Source: Micromussa lordhowensis
Lineage: Eukaryota; Cnidaria; Anthozoa; Scleractinia; Lobophylliidae
Direction of reading: 5' to 3'
NCBI GenBank assembly: GCA_964020085.1
Contig: OZ026598.1
Span: 22,044,605 to 22,108,604, forward strand
Length of the DNA: 64,000 nt
This document shows positions 11,477 to 22,300 of the stretch, piece after piece. How positions within the stretch are numbered: the stretch's first letter is position 1; every line of letters begins with the position of its first letter. The notes under the pieces are model-generated. The model was not told where the DNA came from. It did no database searches and saw nothing but the letters and a program-made list of their open reading frames with translations. The translations under genes and the position numbers were made by a program.

Positions 11477-12084
11477 TGATCTATTCTCGGTTTTCATGTG
11501 ACTTAATCATGTTCCAAAATTAAATATTACCCTTCCTTCTCAGGTTTTAGTTTCATCAGATAAAAGACCCTACAGGAACTAGACGTTTCACAATGTTTCA
11601 GCTCGACAGGGTTCTTCTTATTGTAATAGAGCACGTTTGAATTTACAAGCCTTTGTGTTGCGTGGCATGAAATTGCGACCCGAGAAGGCTACCGTGTAGG
11701 TGAAAAGATTAGTTATCTTTTTAGTTTTTGCTAACTGAACAGTGCTTGCACTAGAAGCAACATTTCTTTAAATGTGTCGGAGCTCTAGAGCAATAATTTT
11801 TCGTTTCAATAACAAAACTCAGTGACAGATGTTTCTGTTACTTTACGTCGCCATGTATGTGCCCCTCAGAAGGACACAAACATGGCGTTTCCATACAAAG
11901 CTCTATAAATTTGGGTAACACACTTCTGCAAAAAACGCGCGAATGAAAACCAGCAGAGACCTGATTCTTGGCGAGGTTGTTTATATATCAATCACCTATC
12001 ATATCCCAGATTCTTGACTATTTTCATTGAACGTTTACGATTTTTAGTTTTGATCACATGACTGGTGACAACCGAGAATAGATC
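11477..12084. mobile_element. MITE with TGATCTATTCTCGGTT ends
   Basis: TGATCTATTCTCGGTT at 11477-11492 is inverted as AACCGAGAATAGATCA ending at 12084; further matching is imperfect (TTCATGTGA / TCACATGA). About 608 bp with no coding capacity, directly downstream of the KDZ gene. Confidence 0.75.
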
Positions 12085-12506
12085 ATATCAAATTAATTTT
12101 CAATATATACATGTAGACCATGTATCACAAATTTCCCAACATTATGGTGACAAAATGAGTAACTGTCATCAAGCAGACATCCAGAACACAACAGTTTGTT
12201 ACTGTAAAATTTTTTTGAATACTTCAATAGCATTATGTGCAAAACGAATTTGGTCTCAGTATAGTACTCAGTATAGCAAAGCTATCTCCCTTTTTTAGCT
12301 CTTCAACGATATAAAAGACTGCTAAATGTAATAGCTTTTGAACTTCACCATGCAGGTATAATACAGCATATTACATATACAGCTATTTCAATTAAGGTTG
12401 TCGGATAAAAGTTTCAGGCTTAAAGACAAGACCGAAAGGTAATATGGGTAGTTCTTAAATAAATTACGTTACTGATTAATTAATTTTCTGAGGCGCGACA
12501 AGTAGG

Positions 12507-14322
12507 ATGGAAAAAAACACCGTAAACATTTGTCTGCGTGTTTTAAAAGCGAATAACAAAAACTCGCATGATTCGTATTGCGTTCGAAACGTGCCTCTGT
12601 TTGACAGTGTTACTAGATTAAAAGCCTACTTATTGGAGAGATGCAAAGAGGAACTCCGGCCAGCAGCAGATTGTAACTTCACTTTTGGTTACATCGGTGA
12701 AGGAAATAAGAAGTTTTCCATCACTTCAGAAGTTCAACTTGCCGAGGCGCTGTCCTTAGTGAAAAGGGGGATGATTACTTTGTGGGTTGATCCACACTTA
12801 TCTAAAGCCAAGAACTCACTCGTCGCAACATCGGGGAAGAAAAGAAAAGGTATAGTAATTTTATCCTGAATATCATCCCCCTCTCCTCAGGTTGCATACT
12901 CAGGAGAGTGTGTTACTCAAGATGGCGGCTAAAATTCAAGCTTCTCTCATTCCGCTTGTGATGATCAGAAACTGGTTTTAAGCAATTTATTGTTTTGTGT
13001 AGCTAACCCCGGACCCAGTTCTGAGATTATGACTGATGATGAGGAAGGAGTGTCGTCAAGTTATGAAGCACGCCTGTCAAGGTTGCGACTGCATCATAAA
13101 CTCCCAGAGTTTAAACTGCGCTGTTGGGCCAGGATGTTGGTAAGGAACTTTACATTTCCTGACCGTCACGTCAAACATTCTCGGTGACAGGAATGAGGGG
13201 GTCCAATAATTCTTAAAAAAGATTTCATTTTTATCCCAATTTTACACTGTAACGTTTGTAAGAATTACGTTCGTCAATGTTTGTCTTCAAATTATTTTTA
13301 TCACGCCATGTTAATTAGCATTTAACTCACTCGAAACTCACGGACTCCACGTGCATACGCATATGCCAAATTGCAGCTTTTAACCGAGTAGACAAGTAAA
13401 AGATATTATTTTCATGCAGTAGTGAAGAAAAGCATTATGTTTGCAGCCCCAGCGCTAGCTGTTAATTGTGTTTCATGGTAAAATTCTATTTTTGTGTCGG
13501 TACCATTTATGTCAGGTAGCTGCGTTTATACCTATTAGGGAGCTAAGCAACGACAACAGTGACGGCAGCGAAAACGCCACAAAACAAAAGTTTTAATGAG
13601 CAAAAACAATAGTGTAGTACGTGCGTTTGGAACATTTTTTTGGCCGTTCTCTGCAAAACAACAAAGTGAAATAACCAAATTCAAGGTTTTGTTGAGAACG
13701 TGAACACACGTCGGCGAATTTTTCATTCCTGAGGTTTCTTAACTTGAGCGCCACTCATGCCAATTTAGTACCTGGGTAGTTCGCCGTTTCTGAACTATGG
13801 TTGAATGAAGTAAAATAATGGCAAAGTAGCACAAATAAAAAAGTTATATTTTCAAGTGACGTTTTCGTTGGTGTTGCCGTCGTCGCTGCTTAGGCTCCCT
13901 AATCAGTTAAAACAGGAACTGAATACAGCTCACTGGTGTTTTCTTGTGCAGCTAAATGGAACTCATGACAATGAGGACGAACCTCCAGACTTGCCATTTT
14001 TTACAGGGAGGTCGAAAAGGTCCAAAGACAAACCGTCAAGTTCAAGCGATCGCGAGTCTGTGCAATCCACAGATAGCGCTGAGAGTAAGGTACATAAAAA
14101 CAATTAAAATACAGTAGCCCATGTTATTAAATTTGTGCACGTTAACATGTTTTATTGGACTTTCACGTGCTTCTGCTTTTTTTGTCTTTGTAGATGCGAT
14201 TACGAAGCACCATTTTACAACAGTTGAAAGACCTGAAAGCTTTGACTAATGATGGAGTTCTTTCAAACGACGAGTTCCTTGCCCAAAAGGAAAAGCTTTT
14301 GAAGGAACTGAGTGATCTATGA
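12507..14322 (+). CDS. Accessory protein of the Tc1-like transposon, four exons
   Basis: Exons 12507-12849, 13003-13139, 13952-14089 and 14194-14322 have GT..AG borders and compatible phases. The sum is 747 nt, 248 residues, ATG to TGA. Residues ~1-100 resemble a small ubiquitin-like PB1-type fold (FTFGYIGEGNKKFSI...LWVDPH), a tentative call. An acidic, serine-rich middle follows (TDDEEGVSSS; DNEDEPPDLPFF). The last ~43 residues (ILQQLKDLKALTNDGVLSND) resemble a SHOCT-type short C-terminal helical domain. No enzyme motif is seen. Being inside the inverted repeats and convergent with the transposase suggests a transposition helper or DNA/protein-binding partner; that role is inference. Confidence 0.75.
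13535..13902. mobile_element. MITE nested in the accessory gene's intron
   Basis: TTAGGGAGCTAAGCAACGAC at 13535 is inverted at the other end (to 13902, CTGCTTAGGCTCCCTAA) with a few mismatches; the paired arms are ~42 bp and end in CGAAAACG/CGTTTTCG. It lies inside intron 2 (13140-13951), so the exons remain joinable. Confidence 0.85.
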
Positions 14323-14356
14323 TTTATTGTGATAAGAGTGTTAAAAGTTTGTTCTA

Positions 14357-15568
14357 TTAAAAATATTCCGCGTGCTTGATATAGTTTCTGACTTCTTCTT
14401 CGGTAACTTGAAGGAAAGCCTGTTCAATCATTAATTCTGGCTCCCTACAGAATTGCCACGCTGCGTCATTTTCTTTGATCCAACTTTTTACTTGAGCAAA
14501 GAGCTCTTCTAATGGCATAAAATCAGGGCTATACGGTGGTAAAAAGATAACCATAGCTCCAGTGGCGTGAATAGCGTCAATAGCTGCTTGGGAGTGATGA
14601 ATTGCGGCATTATCTATGACAGACAAAAAACGAATTCTTGAACACAAACGAACAATAAAACTCAGAGTGGATTTTGAGAAGTTAATCCTGATTTCCAATC
14701 TTGTAAGCAATTCAGAGAAACAATAAAAACCAAGAAATATACTTTTTATCTTGGGAAGTTCAGCTAAGGAAATAGTAGAACTTGTGAACTGAAACTCTGC
14801 TCACAGGCTTTCCTTACCTAATACTACCACCGTTCGCGGATTTATTCCATTGAATGGAAGCAGATTAGGACAAACCTTATCCCTCACGAAATTCAGAAAC
14901 GTCGCGGCATTGACATTTCCCTCGTAAAGACCAAGGTCAATGATCCCCTCAGTGCAAAGGACAGGGATGGCAGTAATACGCGGACCCCAGGGCTGCCTAA
15001 ATTGTTTCACCACTGCTCTTTTTCCAATGAGGTTGCGTCCAGAGGTTCGAGAAATTCTTTTGTCCTATCAACGTGAAACAACAATCAATTTTAGAACTGG
15101 AAGAATGGAATGAATTTAAACCTAACAGGTCAAATAAGAACTGAACACTTACGAATCCGCTTTCATCTATGAACACAAACATTTCAGAATTCAAGGCACA
15201 TACATCCGCTCGGAATACCACTCGTGCTTCTTCAGACCTTTGAAGGGCAATTTTGCTGAGCTGAGTATTAAATAGAGAAAATTCCTGGTTAATTGCACTT
15301 TTCATAAGCCATGAAAAATTGATTCCAAAGCAGAAAAATTCAAACAAACCTTTTTTAGACTGAAACGATTTCGTTTCAGATAATAAAAAATGCCTGCCAG
15401 CGCAAAATCTGATCCCGTTTCAGTATACACATCGTGCGCAATTTCTGACAGTGTCTTTTCGGGATGTTCAAGCACTGCTTCCATAATCAAAAATTCCACG
15501 TGCGGGTGCATGGCCACACTGTTTATCGGTCTTCCGATGGTATTTGCTTTCACTTCTCCAAGGCATGG
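14357..15568 (-). CDS. DD34E transposase of the Tc1-like transposon, four exons
   Basis: Cuts and pastes the element. Exons on -: 15568-15350, 15260-15153, 15064-14818 and 14613-14357 (TAA). Phases fit throughout (831 nt, 277 codons). Exon 1 holds a helix-turn-helix part (HPEKTLSEIAHDVY, FYYLKRNRFSLKK). Catalytic residues: D in FVFIDESGF (~105), D in VVVLDNAAIHH (created by the exon 3/4 join, ~192) and E in SPDFMPLEELFAQ (~227), spacing 34. It looks like a DDE_3 endonuclease. No ATG lies upstream of exon 1 in frame; the frame opens at an AG near 15569, so the start is unresolved, and an ATG in SVAMHPHVEF would give a shorter protein. At ~276 aa it is shorter than usual Tc1 transposases (~340). 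Confidence 0.82.
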
Positions 15569-15671
15569 CTGATTTTGGTTAATTTATTCAGAACAAATCC
15601 CACATAACCTTGCGGTCTTGTCTTGTAGCTTTATGCTTTGATCCGACAACGTTAATTGAAATAGCTGTATA

Positions 15672-16160
15672 ATTAGTATAACTTCAGAGCTAAGCAAATA
15701 GTTTCCAGCAATCTGATTGGTCGAGCAGTTCCTTATATGACGCTATGTAAACCACCCCAGACGGTGTATACAACATTTTCGAGGCCAGTGGGTACTTTTG
15801 CCATCTCAGCAAGTAAACATGGCAGACAGTTGTGAATTAATTGTTCATTTATTTGGCAGTTAAGAAAACCCAGTGGTTAGTTGATCGCCAGCAGGTCAGA
15901 TCAATGGACTGAAATCTGTTTTTTCTCCACGATAAAATTACTCTTTTTTGAGACAATGATAACAACTATGAATGAAGTTAACAGTTTTAAAACAAAGGGT
16001 TAAGAAACTTTTTTTTCATAATGTTTTGCTTATCTGCTATACTGCTGAACTTGATGGCTTAACTGATACAGAATCGATGTACGTGTAAGCTTATTATTAA
16101 AACTCTAAGGCTACATACCTGTATGCAAGCAAACAATTACCTTTTTCTTTTCTTTTTTTA
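15672..16160. other. Intergenic, no gene seen
   Basis: AT-rich stretch. Contains GTTTCCAGCAATCTGATTGG, a phrase of the kind seen near MITE ends, but no inverted partner or reading frame could be supported. Confidence 0.4.
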
Positions 16161-16163
16161 ATT

Positions 16164-16222
16164 CGGGGTTTGAGTGCTCGACGGCGAGCTTTGCGAGCCG
16201 TCGGGCACCCCAAAACCCCCTT
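16164..16222. repeat. Imperfect hairpin
   Basis: CGACGGC and GCCGTCG pair around GAGCTTTGCGA; flanking GGGGTTTGAGTGC and GCACCCCAAAACCCC extend the stem. It immediately precedes the transposase-like ORF and may be the end of an inserted element. Confidence 0.5.
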
Positions 16223-16224
16223 TT

Positions 16225-17031
16225 ATATGTGTGTCAAGTGGATGGATGGTGGCTTGGCGCAATATAAAAGTCGCCACTGCATAGGAGACGTAAGTTTTTC
16301 TGTTAATGATTTTCGTTTCCCAACAGTTAGAAATTATTTTGAAACCTCCTGCGCAAAACGCCCGCAAGATGGTGCTGGTGCTAATCTTAAACATAAAGCT
16401 GATATGGCAGTAATTCGAGGTGAAGCCGTTATCCAAAATGCCAGAGATCTGTTTGACTTTGCGGAAGCCAACCTTACCTTACCATTGTCAACGCGGTTTC
16501 AGTCTCAGGTTGTTAAGCTTAAGAGGCGCGTTTTCTTTTTCTTTTTTGTAACTGAGCACGACAGAGACAGGCCATTTCGTATGTTCAAGGAGGTGAGAAA
16601 CAACCATACCATTCACAGCATACTTGCAAATGGTCCAGCAAGATCCCTCCAGATCCGAAAATTGTTGTGCCACTGTGAAAGCTGTCTCCTGACTGAGTAC
16701 CAAGATTGCAAAAACAAATCATTTGTTGAGAACTGGGAACCAATCGTACTCGAGTGTGAAAGAGTTGAGCGACGCGCTACACATGCAGACATCATTGAAC
16801 AGCAGGAGAGAATTATAGAGTTAATATCCTCTAACTCCACTGTGGCAATTGCCTCTGGGGATGTTGATGAGGACTATTACTTTTTCAGGGTTTTAAGGAA
16901 ATGGAGTTTAAGTTCTCTCGGAGCCAACAAAGGATGACTGGGGAGCAAAGTACAAAGCAGGAGTGGAAGTTTTGAGGGGAAACTTTTATGTGAAGGAGGA
17001 AACTGTTGGACAACACATTACCAACTTGTGA
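16225..17031 (+). pseudogene. Decayed transposon-derived ORF with DGxxxQYK motif
   Basis: Open frame to 16937 containing WMDGGLAQYKSRHCIGDV and, after a gap, PQDGAGANLKHKADMAVIRG. This layout (D-G-x-x-x-Q-Y-K followed by a D-G-x-G-x-x-K block) is shared by a group of metazoan transposon-like proteins that I recognise only by pattern. Near 16915-16930 the frame shifts by one base and continues as DDWGAKYKAGVEVLRGNFY before a stop at about 17031. A Cys pair (CHCESC, ~16670) could bind metal. A phenylalanine run comes from a T-rich tract near 16540. Function not established. Confidence 0.5.
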
Positions 17032-17064
17032 CTGACAAGGTAGGGATTGTTTATTCTGCCACAG

Positions 17065-17460
17065 CTAGATTTATCTGTTCGGACTTGGAGAGAATTCAAA
17101 CTACTCAAGACAAGGAGCTATTTTCTCTTCCAGAACACCAGCACTTGGATATTTTGGAAGTGCTAAATGGATTTTGACTTCGTTGTCCTAGGGGTCTCCA
17201 AGTGCTAGTGTTCTGGAAAAGAAAACTGCTCCTGAGCTCCTTGCTTTTTTAACCTCTGGTTTGCGAGACTGAGACCCAGAACGGTTTTGTCAAATATTGA
17301 GACTGCAAGACGTTTGGAAACGCTAAAAGAACTAAGCGGCTGCGATACCTCCAAAATTTGACTAAGATTTTGCATCTCTTATTTTTTCAGAGAGCACTCA
17401 CCACCACTTGCATAGTGTTGTTTGATTTCACTCCAACTCTGAACAGATACATAAATCTAG
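17065..17460. repeat. Inverted-repeat element with nested hairpin
   Basis: CTAGATTTATCTGTTC (17065-17080) pairs imperfectly with GAACAGATACATAAATCTAG (17441-17460). Inside, CTTCCAGAACACCAGCACTT (near 17128) pairs with AAGTGCTAGTGTTCTGGAAA (near 17200). No coding capacity; a MITE-like structure. Confidence 0.65.
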
Positions 17461-17701
17461 GCCCTTTTATGGTGAGCGAAACTCCGACATTGCGTGACAG
17501 CATAACTTCAAGTTAGAGTTCACGGGAATGTAATGATCGTAAAAACCACAGCCAGACTTCCCGATGTTTGTGTGTGTTATGTGACATCGATCAAAGGCGT
17601 TTGCAAACGAAATATGTATGAACATCAATAAGTTGGCCGTGATTTGCTCTAAATACTAAGTTTATCCTACGTGTTCAATAAAAGTTTAGATGAAAAGTTA
17701 A

Positions 17702-18016
17702 GGTGGCTCAAAACAGTTTCCAACACTTATATTTGGATAGGTCGTTATAACCACTGTTTATCATTTGATGCTACAATCATGGTATCACAAAACTGCCCAA
17801 TCATTGGTGAACATGTTGTCATCATTGTCTTGACACAATAGGTTACCATAGCAACAGTATGACCTCTGAAAAACACCCTTAATTACAGCTTTAGGGGCTT
17901 ATAATTCAAAAACGGCACATTGAAATTTTTTTATATTATCAACTTTTCATAAGCTTGATAAGACGCAACTTTTAGCAAAGTTTAAAAAAATTCTGTACAT
18001 GGGGTTCAGAGCCACC
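17702..18016. mobile_element. TTAA-flanked MITE, GGTGGCTC ends
   Basis: TTAA at 17698-17701 and 18017-18020 flank a 315-bp segment that starts GGTGGCTC and ends GAGCCACC. TTAA duplication is the signature of piggyBac-type mobilisation. No transposase inside. Confidence 0.7.
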
Positions 18017-18096
18017 TTAAATGTTCGAAAATTTAAGGTGGCTCTGAACCCCATGTACAGAATTTTTTTAAACTTTGCCAAAAGTTGCGTCTTATC
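17957..18096. repeat. Near-perfect 66-nt palindrome
   Basis: The arm 17957-18022 is repeated inverted at 18031-18096 with an 8-nt spacer (GTTCGAAA) and very few mismatches. The left arm is the right end of the TTAA MITE; the right arm is the start of a second, truncated copy in opposite orientation (TTAA at 18033-18036). Confidence 0.85.
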
Positions 18097-18299
18097 ATGC
18101 TTATGCTCATCGGGAATTAAATTTTGGCAAGCGCCGAATGGCCTGCCTCAAAGGCACAACTAAGGTGACAAACACATTTTGTTGTGAAACATTTCAAAAC
18201 AAGTCCTAGCTTAATTTATTCAGACATCCATGTACTGTATTGAAAGAATTTTCCTACATCTTGGAGACCAGTAAGAGAATCAAAGTACAAATTGTTCAC

Positions 18300-18975
18300 A
18301 AGCTTGCTTACTGAATATATATTTTAATATATACAATTATTCCGTAAAAACGAAATCATTCCTTATGAATGTTACAGGAAGTTGCAATTCTATGTTTGCA
18401 TGCAAAGTTCATTTACTTTTTAGGAGTCAAAACTGAAATACTTTTGCAACTAGAAATAATTGAAGAACATATTTATTATTAAAAGGTTTTCCGAATAAAT
18501 GTTAATTGCATTGCTCTCACATTTACAAAATGACCAATGCATAAAAGGAAAACGATATTTACAATCTTAAAGAATTTTTCCTCCTTTCCTGAAAGGAATA
18601 TTTTAAGTTGTTTTAAATAGTTAAACAAATGCCCATTGATTATAAATCTTGCAATGTTCACGTGCAGTTCAAAAGTTTGTCTACTCTTCAAGTAATGAAA
18701 ATTGAAATATTTTTACCGCTAGTATGAATCAGAATTCAAATTGATCTTAAACTTACTGAATAGATATTAAATGAATTGCTTTCACATTTAAAAATGACTG
18801 ATGTATAAAAGGAAATATTATTTACAATCTTACAGGATGTTTTATTTCTATCCTGAAAGTTGCTTTGAAACAATTTAACAAGTGCTAATCAAAACTCTTA
18901 AAAATTGTTCAAATGTAGTTAAAAAAAATTCATCTGTATTTTAAGGAATGGAAATTGAAATAAGTTTACTGGTAC
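18300..18975. repeat. AT-rich direct repeats, about three copies
   Basis: Two clear imperfect copies (about 18475-18717 and 18751-18973) share CACATTTA, ATAAAAGGAAA, TTTACAATCTTA and end near GAAATTGAAATA. A third, more diverged copy (about 18302-18453) shares the TTACTGAATA start and the GAAATACTTTT end. No coding. Confidence 0.6.
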
Positions 18976-19324
18976 AGTAACAATTTACAAGAATAAATAA
19001 TGTCCATGATGCCTGTATTATCCAGAACCCAGACAATGTTAAGTAATGTTAAGTACATGTATATTTGCGATATGACATTGTTGGCAATGCCACCTCCAAG
19101 TTAACCCTTTGGTGACGGATGTGGCGAATATCGTTCCATATGGAACGATGACGTATTTCTTATTAAAACAATGCTCTTTTAACATTACCTAATCGTTTTT
19201 ACACTAAAAATAAACTATGGATGTAGCCAATCAAAAAAAATCAATTGTGGTATCCAGAGATGTCATTGGCTAGTCGAAATTCACTTTAACCGTATGCAGC
19301 GTGACAAGCAAGGTCCTTTTCAAA

Positions 19325-22300
19325 ATGGCGTCTTCGAGCAAGCGTCCACGCGTGACTTTCACGGCTGAAGAAGTAGCTGAAATTTGTGCCCGAGATAGCA
19401 CTGATGCGGAAAGTGATATTGACAGTAACACAGGTGGAATTTCGAGTGCAGAAGAGTTTGATTTAGACCAAGAACTCGACGGAAATCGTGATTCAGAGAG
19501 AGAATGGAGGTAAGCAATCGTGTAAACAACATGATGAAATATGAGTGCATTGTAATTTAGTCTTTAGTTAACCTGTATTTGCACTTTTTCGTCATATTTT
19601 TTGCGAAAAACAAGACTACAAGTCTTAAGTAAACTAAAATGATAGAAACAGAAGTTCTCTGGGCCCGTTTTATTCGTTTCTTACCACAATTTTGAGTGCC
19701 ATACAATCAGCTGATTTTTTTGCGCTATGCGTAACATGAACCTTCAAACATGTGTTCCCGAAAACAAAGACAGAAAGAAATATCATGGTTATTTTGTTAG
19801 TCTTATCCATTTTTTAGTGCTCAAAGAATTTGTAGATAGCTTATTGTTTTTTCAAGAACCCTTTTCTGATGAAGTTTTATGGAATTGATGCATAATACTC
19901 TTTGCTTGTTTCATTTGTACGTGGACATAACAACCTTGGAATGTCGTCGGAATGTTCCATAAATAGTGGAAAAATCGCCGGCTAGAGTTTTGTAATTCTG
20001 TGTTTTACTTCCCTGTTAGCGGTATACAAACAACGCTATATGCATTTTATCGAGCATCAAAGTGTAAACATAATAAGGTTTTGAAAGAAGAAGCTTTTTG
20101 CCTGATTTATTTATCATCAGTAACTAGGTATACCTATCGATAGAGTGCCAACGAGCGAATAATTTGTGCTATAATAAGGGGTTTATTAATACAGCATAAC
20201 GGATTTTTGGTTCTCTTCTGTTGCAAACATTACCGAGAGAACATTATTACGCGTTTACCGGCCGGTAACGTTCGTCACGCAATCCCTGAATATCAAGAGT
20301 ATATTGGAATGTATCGCTGCTCGGTCGAACTTTCAGTTCAATATGATGGGCAAAGTCAAAGTGAAAGTGAACACGCTAGTTTGATTGATGAACACGACTC
20401 GTTTAATTCTGTGGCAAAACAGATCCGATTTGTGTTTTGAACACTGGATTCGACTGTATGATAAACACGCTCGTTCAGTTCTGTTCGGAAACACTGCCGA
20501 CTCAACCTTCAGTTCGATATGCTAGATTTCAACACTGGATTTGCTCTAGTGATTCGACTGGTGAACACAATCTTTCCAAAAAAGCTGCCCGATGGAACTT
20601 TCAGTTCGATATAGGTATACAGAGAAGGAATACACTGTTTCGATTCATGAACACGCTCGTTCAATTCTGTGGTGAACACGCTGGTTCTTTTTCGTGTCGA
20701 TTTTGTGTCTTGGATTTGCTCTTGTCTGACAGTTTTCCTGAATATTCGAATTAGAAGAAGAGTTTTGTAAAGGGTACGCTCCCCAATTGAACTTTCGTTT
20801 CGATAAAGTGAGAGAGGAAACACACTGGTTCGATATGTTCTGAGACTATGAAATTGTTCAAAGTTGGATAAACACAACAGCAAAGAAAACAATGATATTC
20901 CACGAGACAAGTCTAGATGTAACATGCCTCCTGATTGGCTAAAAACTACAATAGCTCGAATAGTTCCGTCCTTGCAATTGGCTCAAACTGAGCCATTGTT
21001 ACATCTTACACCTTACAGTTACACTTTTTCAGAGCTCGATCGAGAATTTTTTCGCATACGCCATTCTTCGCGCGGCACTATTCTCTGCCGCCTCGCCAGC
21101 CGAGCGTCTTCGCTCGGCTGGCTCGTTGGCAATGATCTCTCCAGTTTGTGACCTTTGATCAAAGGACATTGTAAGATCTAAACAGCAAATTTTAGCTTTC
21201 CTGATGTGTATTTGGTTTGGTATAAAATTTCCTTATTAGCTGTTGAACCTTTCATTTTATATTAGTGTTACAGATTTGCCCCTTCCAAATTCTCCAAAAT
21301 TCATTTCACATATGTTTTCTTTTCAGTGAGCATGAATCAGAGATCAATGCTATGATTTCTGACAGTGACTCTAGTGACCAGTCTGGAGATGAGGTACATG
21401 TAAGTGACTCTGATGCGTCTGCAGAGGAACAAGAAAGACCACCAGGTAGAGTTAGGAGACAACCTCAGCAGAGGCCAGCAAGGGGGAGGGGAAGGGGGAG
21501 GGGGAGGGGAAGGGGAAGGGGTAGGGGAAGGGGTGACGCTCCCCCTGCACCTGCAGCTCCACCTGCACCTGCAAGTAGAAGTTACGAGGATCCTGATACA
21601 CCAAATCAGCTTCCACCATTTACCCCAAGGAGAGTGCCTGGATTGCATTTGAATATGCCAGTGCTAAGAGGTGCAATGTCAAGGGCTGTAGATTTTTTCA
21701 GGCTTTTCTTTACAGCAGAGATTGTAAGAACCATATGCACCCATACAAATAGTTATGGGTGGGGGGCCATTGGAGACAAACCCTACTATGGTGACAAGGA
21801 AGGTGCCTGGGTCGAAACCTCTCCTGAGGAAATAGAAAAATTGATTGGCCTCATTTTATATTGCGGTCTGATACATGTTAGCTCATTTCACCGGTATTGG
21901 AGCACAAAAACTTTGTACCATGGGTTGTGGGCACGCAGGATTATGTCCCGAGACCGATTCAAGGCACTCATGGCAATGCTTCATGTTGTCGATCCAGATG
22001 AAGAAGATGAAGAAGACAAATTGAGAAAGGTGAGTAGATTTTTGGATTTTTTCAAACAAAAATGTAAGGATCTCTACCAACCTTTTCAACGTGTGGCGGT
22101 TGACGAGAGAATGGTAAAATCAAAACATCGGTCTGGAATTCGGCAGTATATAAAAAACAAACCAACTAAGTGGGGCATAAAGCTGTGGGTTTTGGCAGAT
22201 AGTTTGAATGGATACACCTGTGACTTTGATGTGTACATAGGGAGAAAGGCAGGACAGGAGGTGGGTCCTAATGGGTTAGGGTATGATGTTGTAATGAAAC

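Larger units (their letters stand above)
12376..15671. mobile_element. Two-gene Tc1/mariner-like (IS630-type) transposon
   Basis: The left end TATACAGCTATTTCAATTAA (12376 on) is inverted at the right end (to 15671); pairing continues, imperfectly, for about 75 bp through GTTGTCGGAT and AGACAAGACCG. Both ends are consistent with a TA duplication, as expected for the IS630-Tc1-mariner superfamily. Inside are an accessory gene on + (12507-14322) and a DDE transposase on - (15568-14357) that meet tail to tail 34 bp apart. A 368-bp MITE sits in an intron of the accessory gene. Exon phases of both genes are intact, so this copy may be recent. Confidence 0.85.

Noticed and set aside
21337..21648. 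Minus-strand ORF with SP-rich repeats
   Set aside because: Antisense of the Arg-Gly/Pro-Ala coding tract of the piggyBac transposase.
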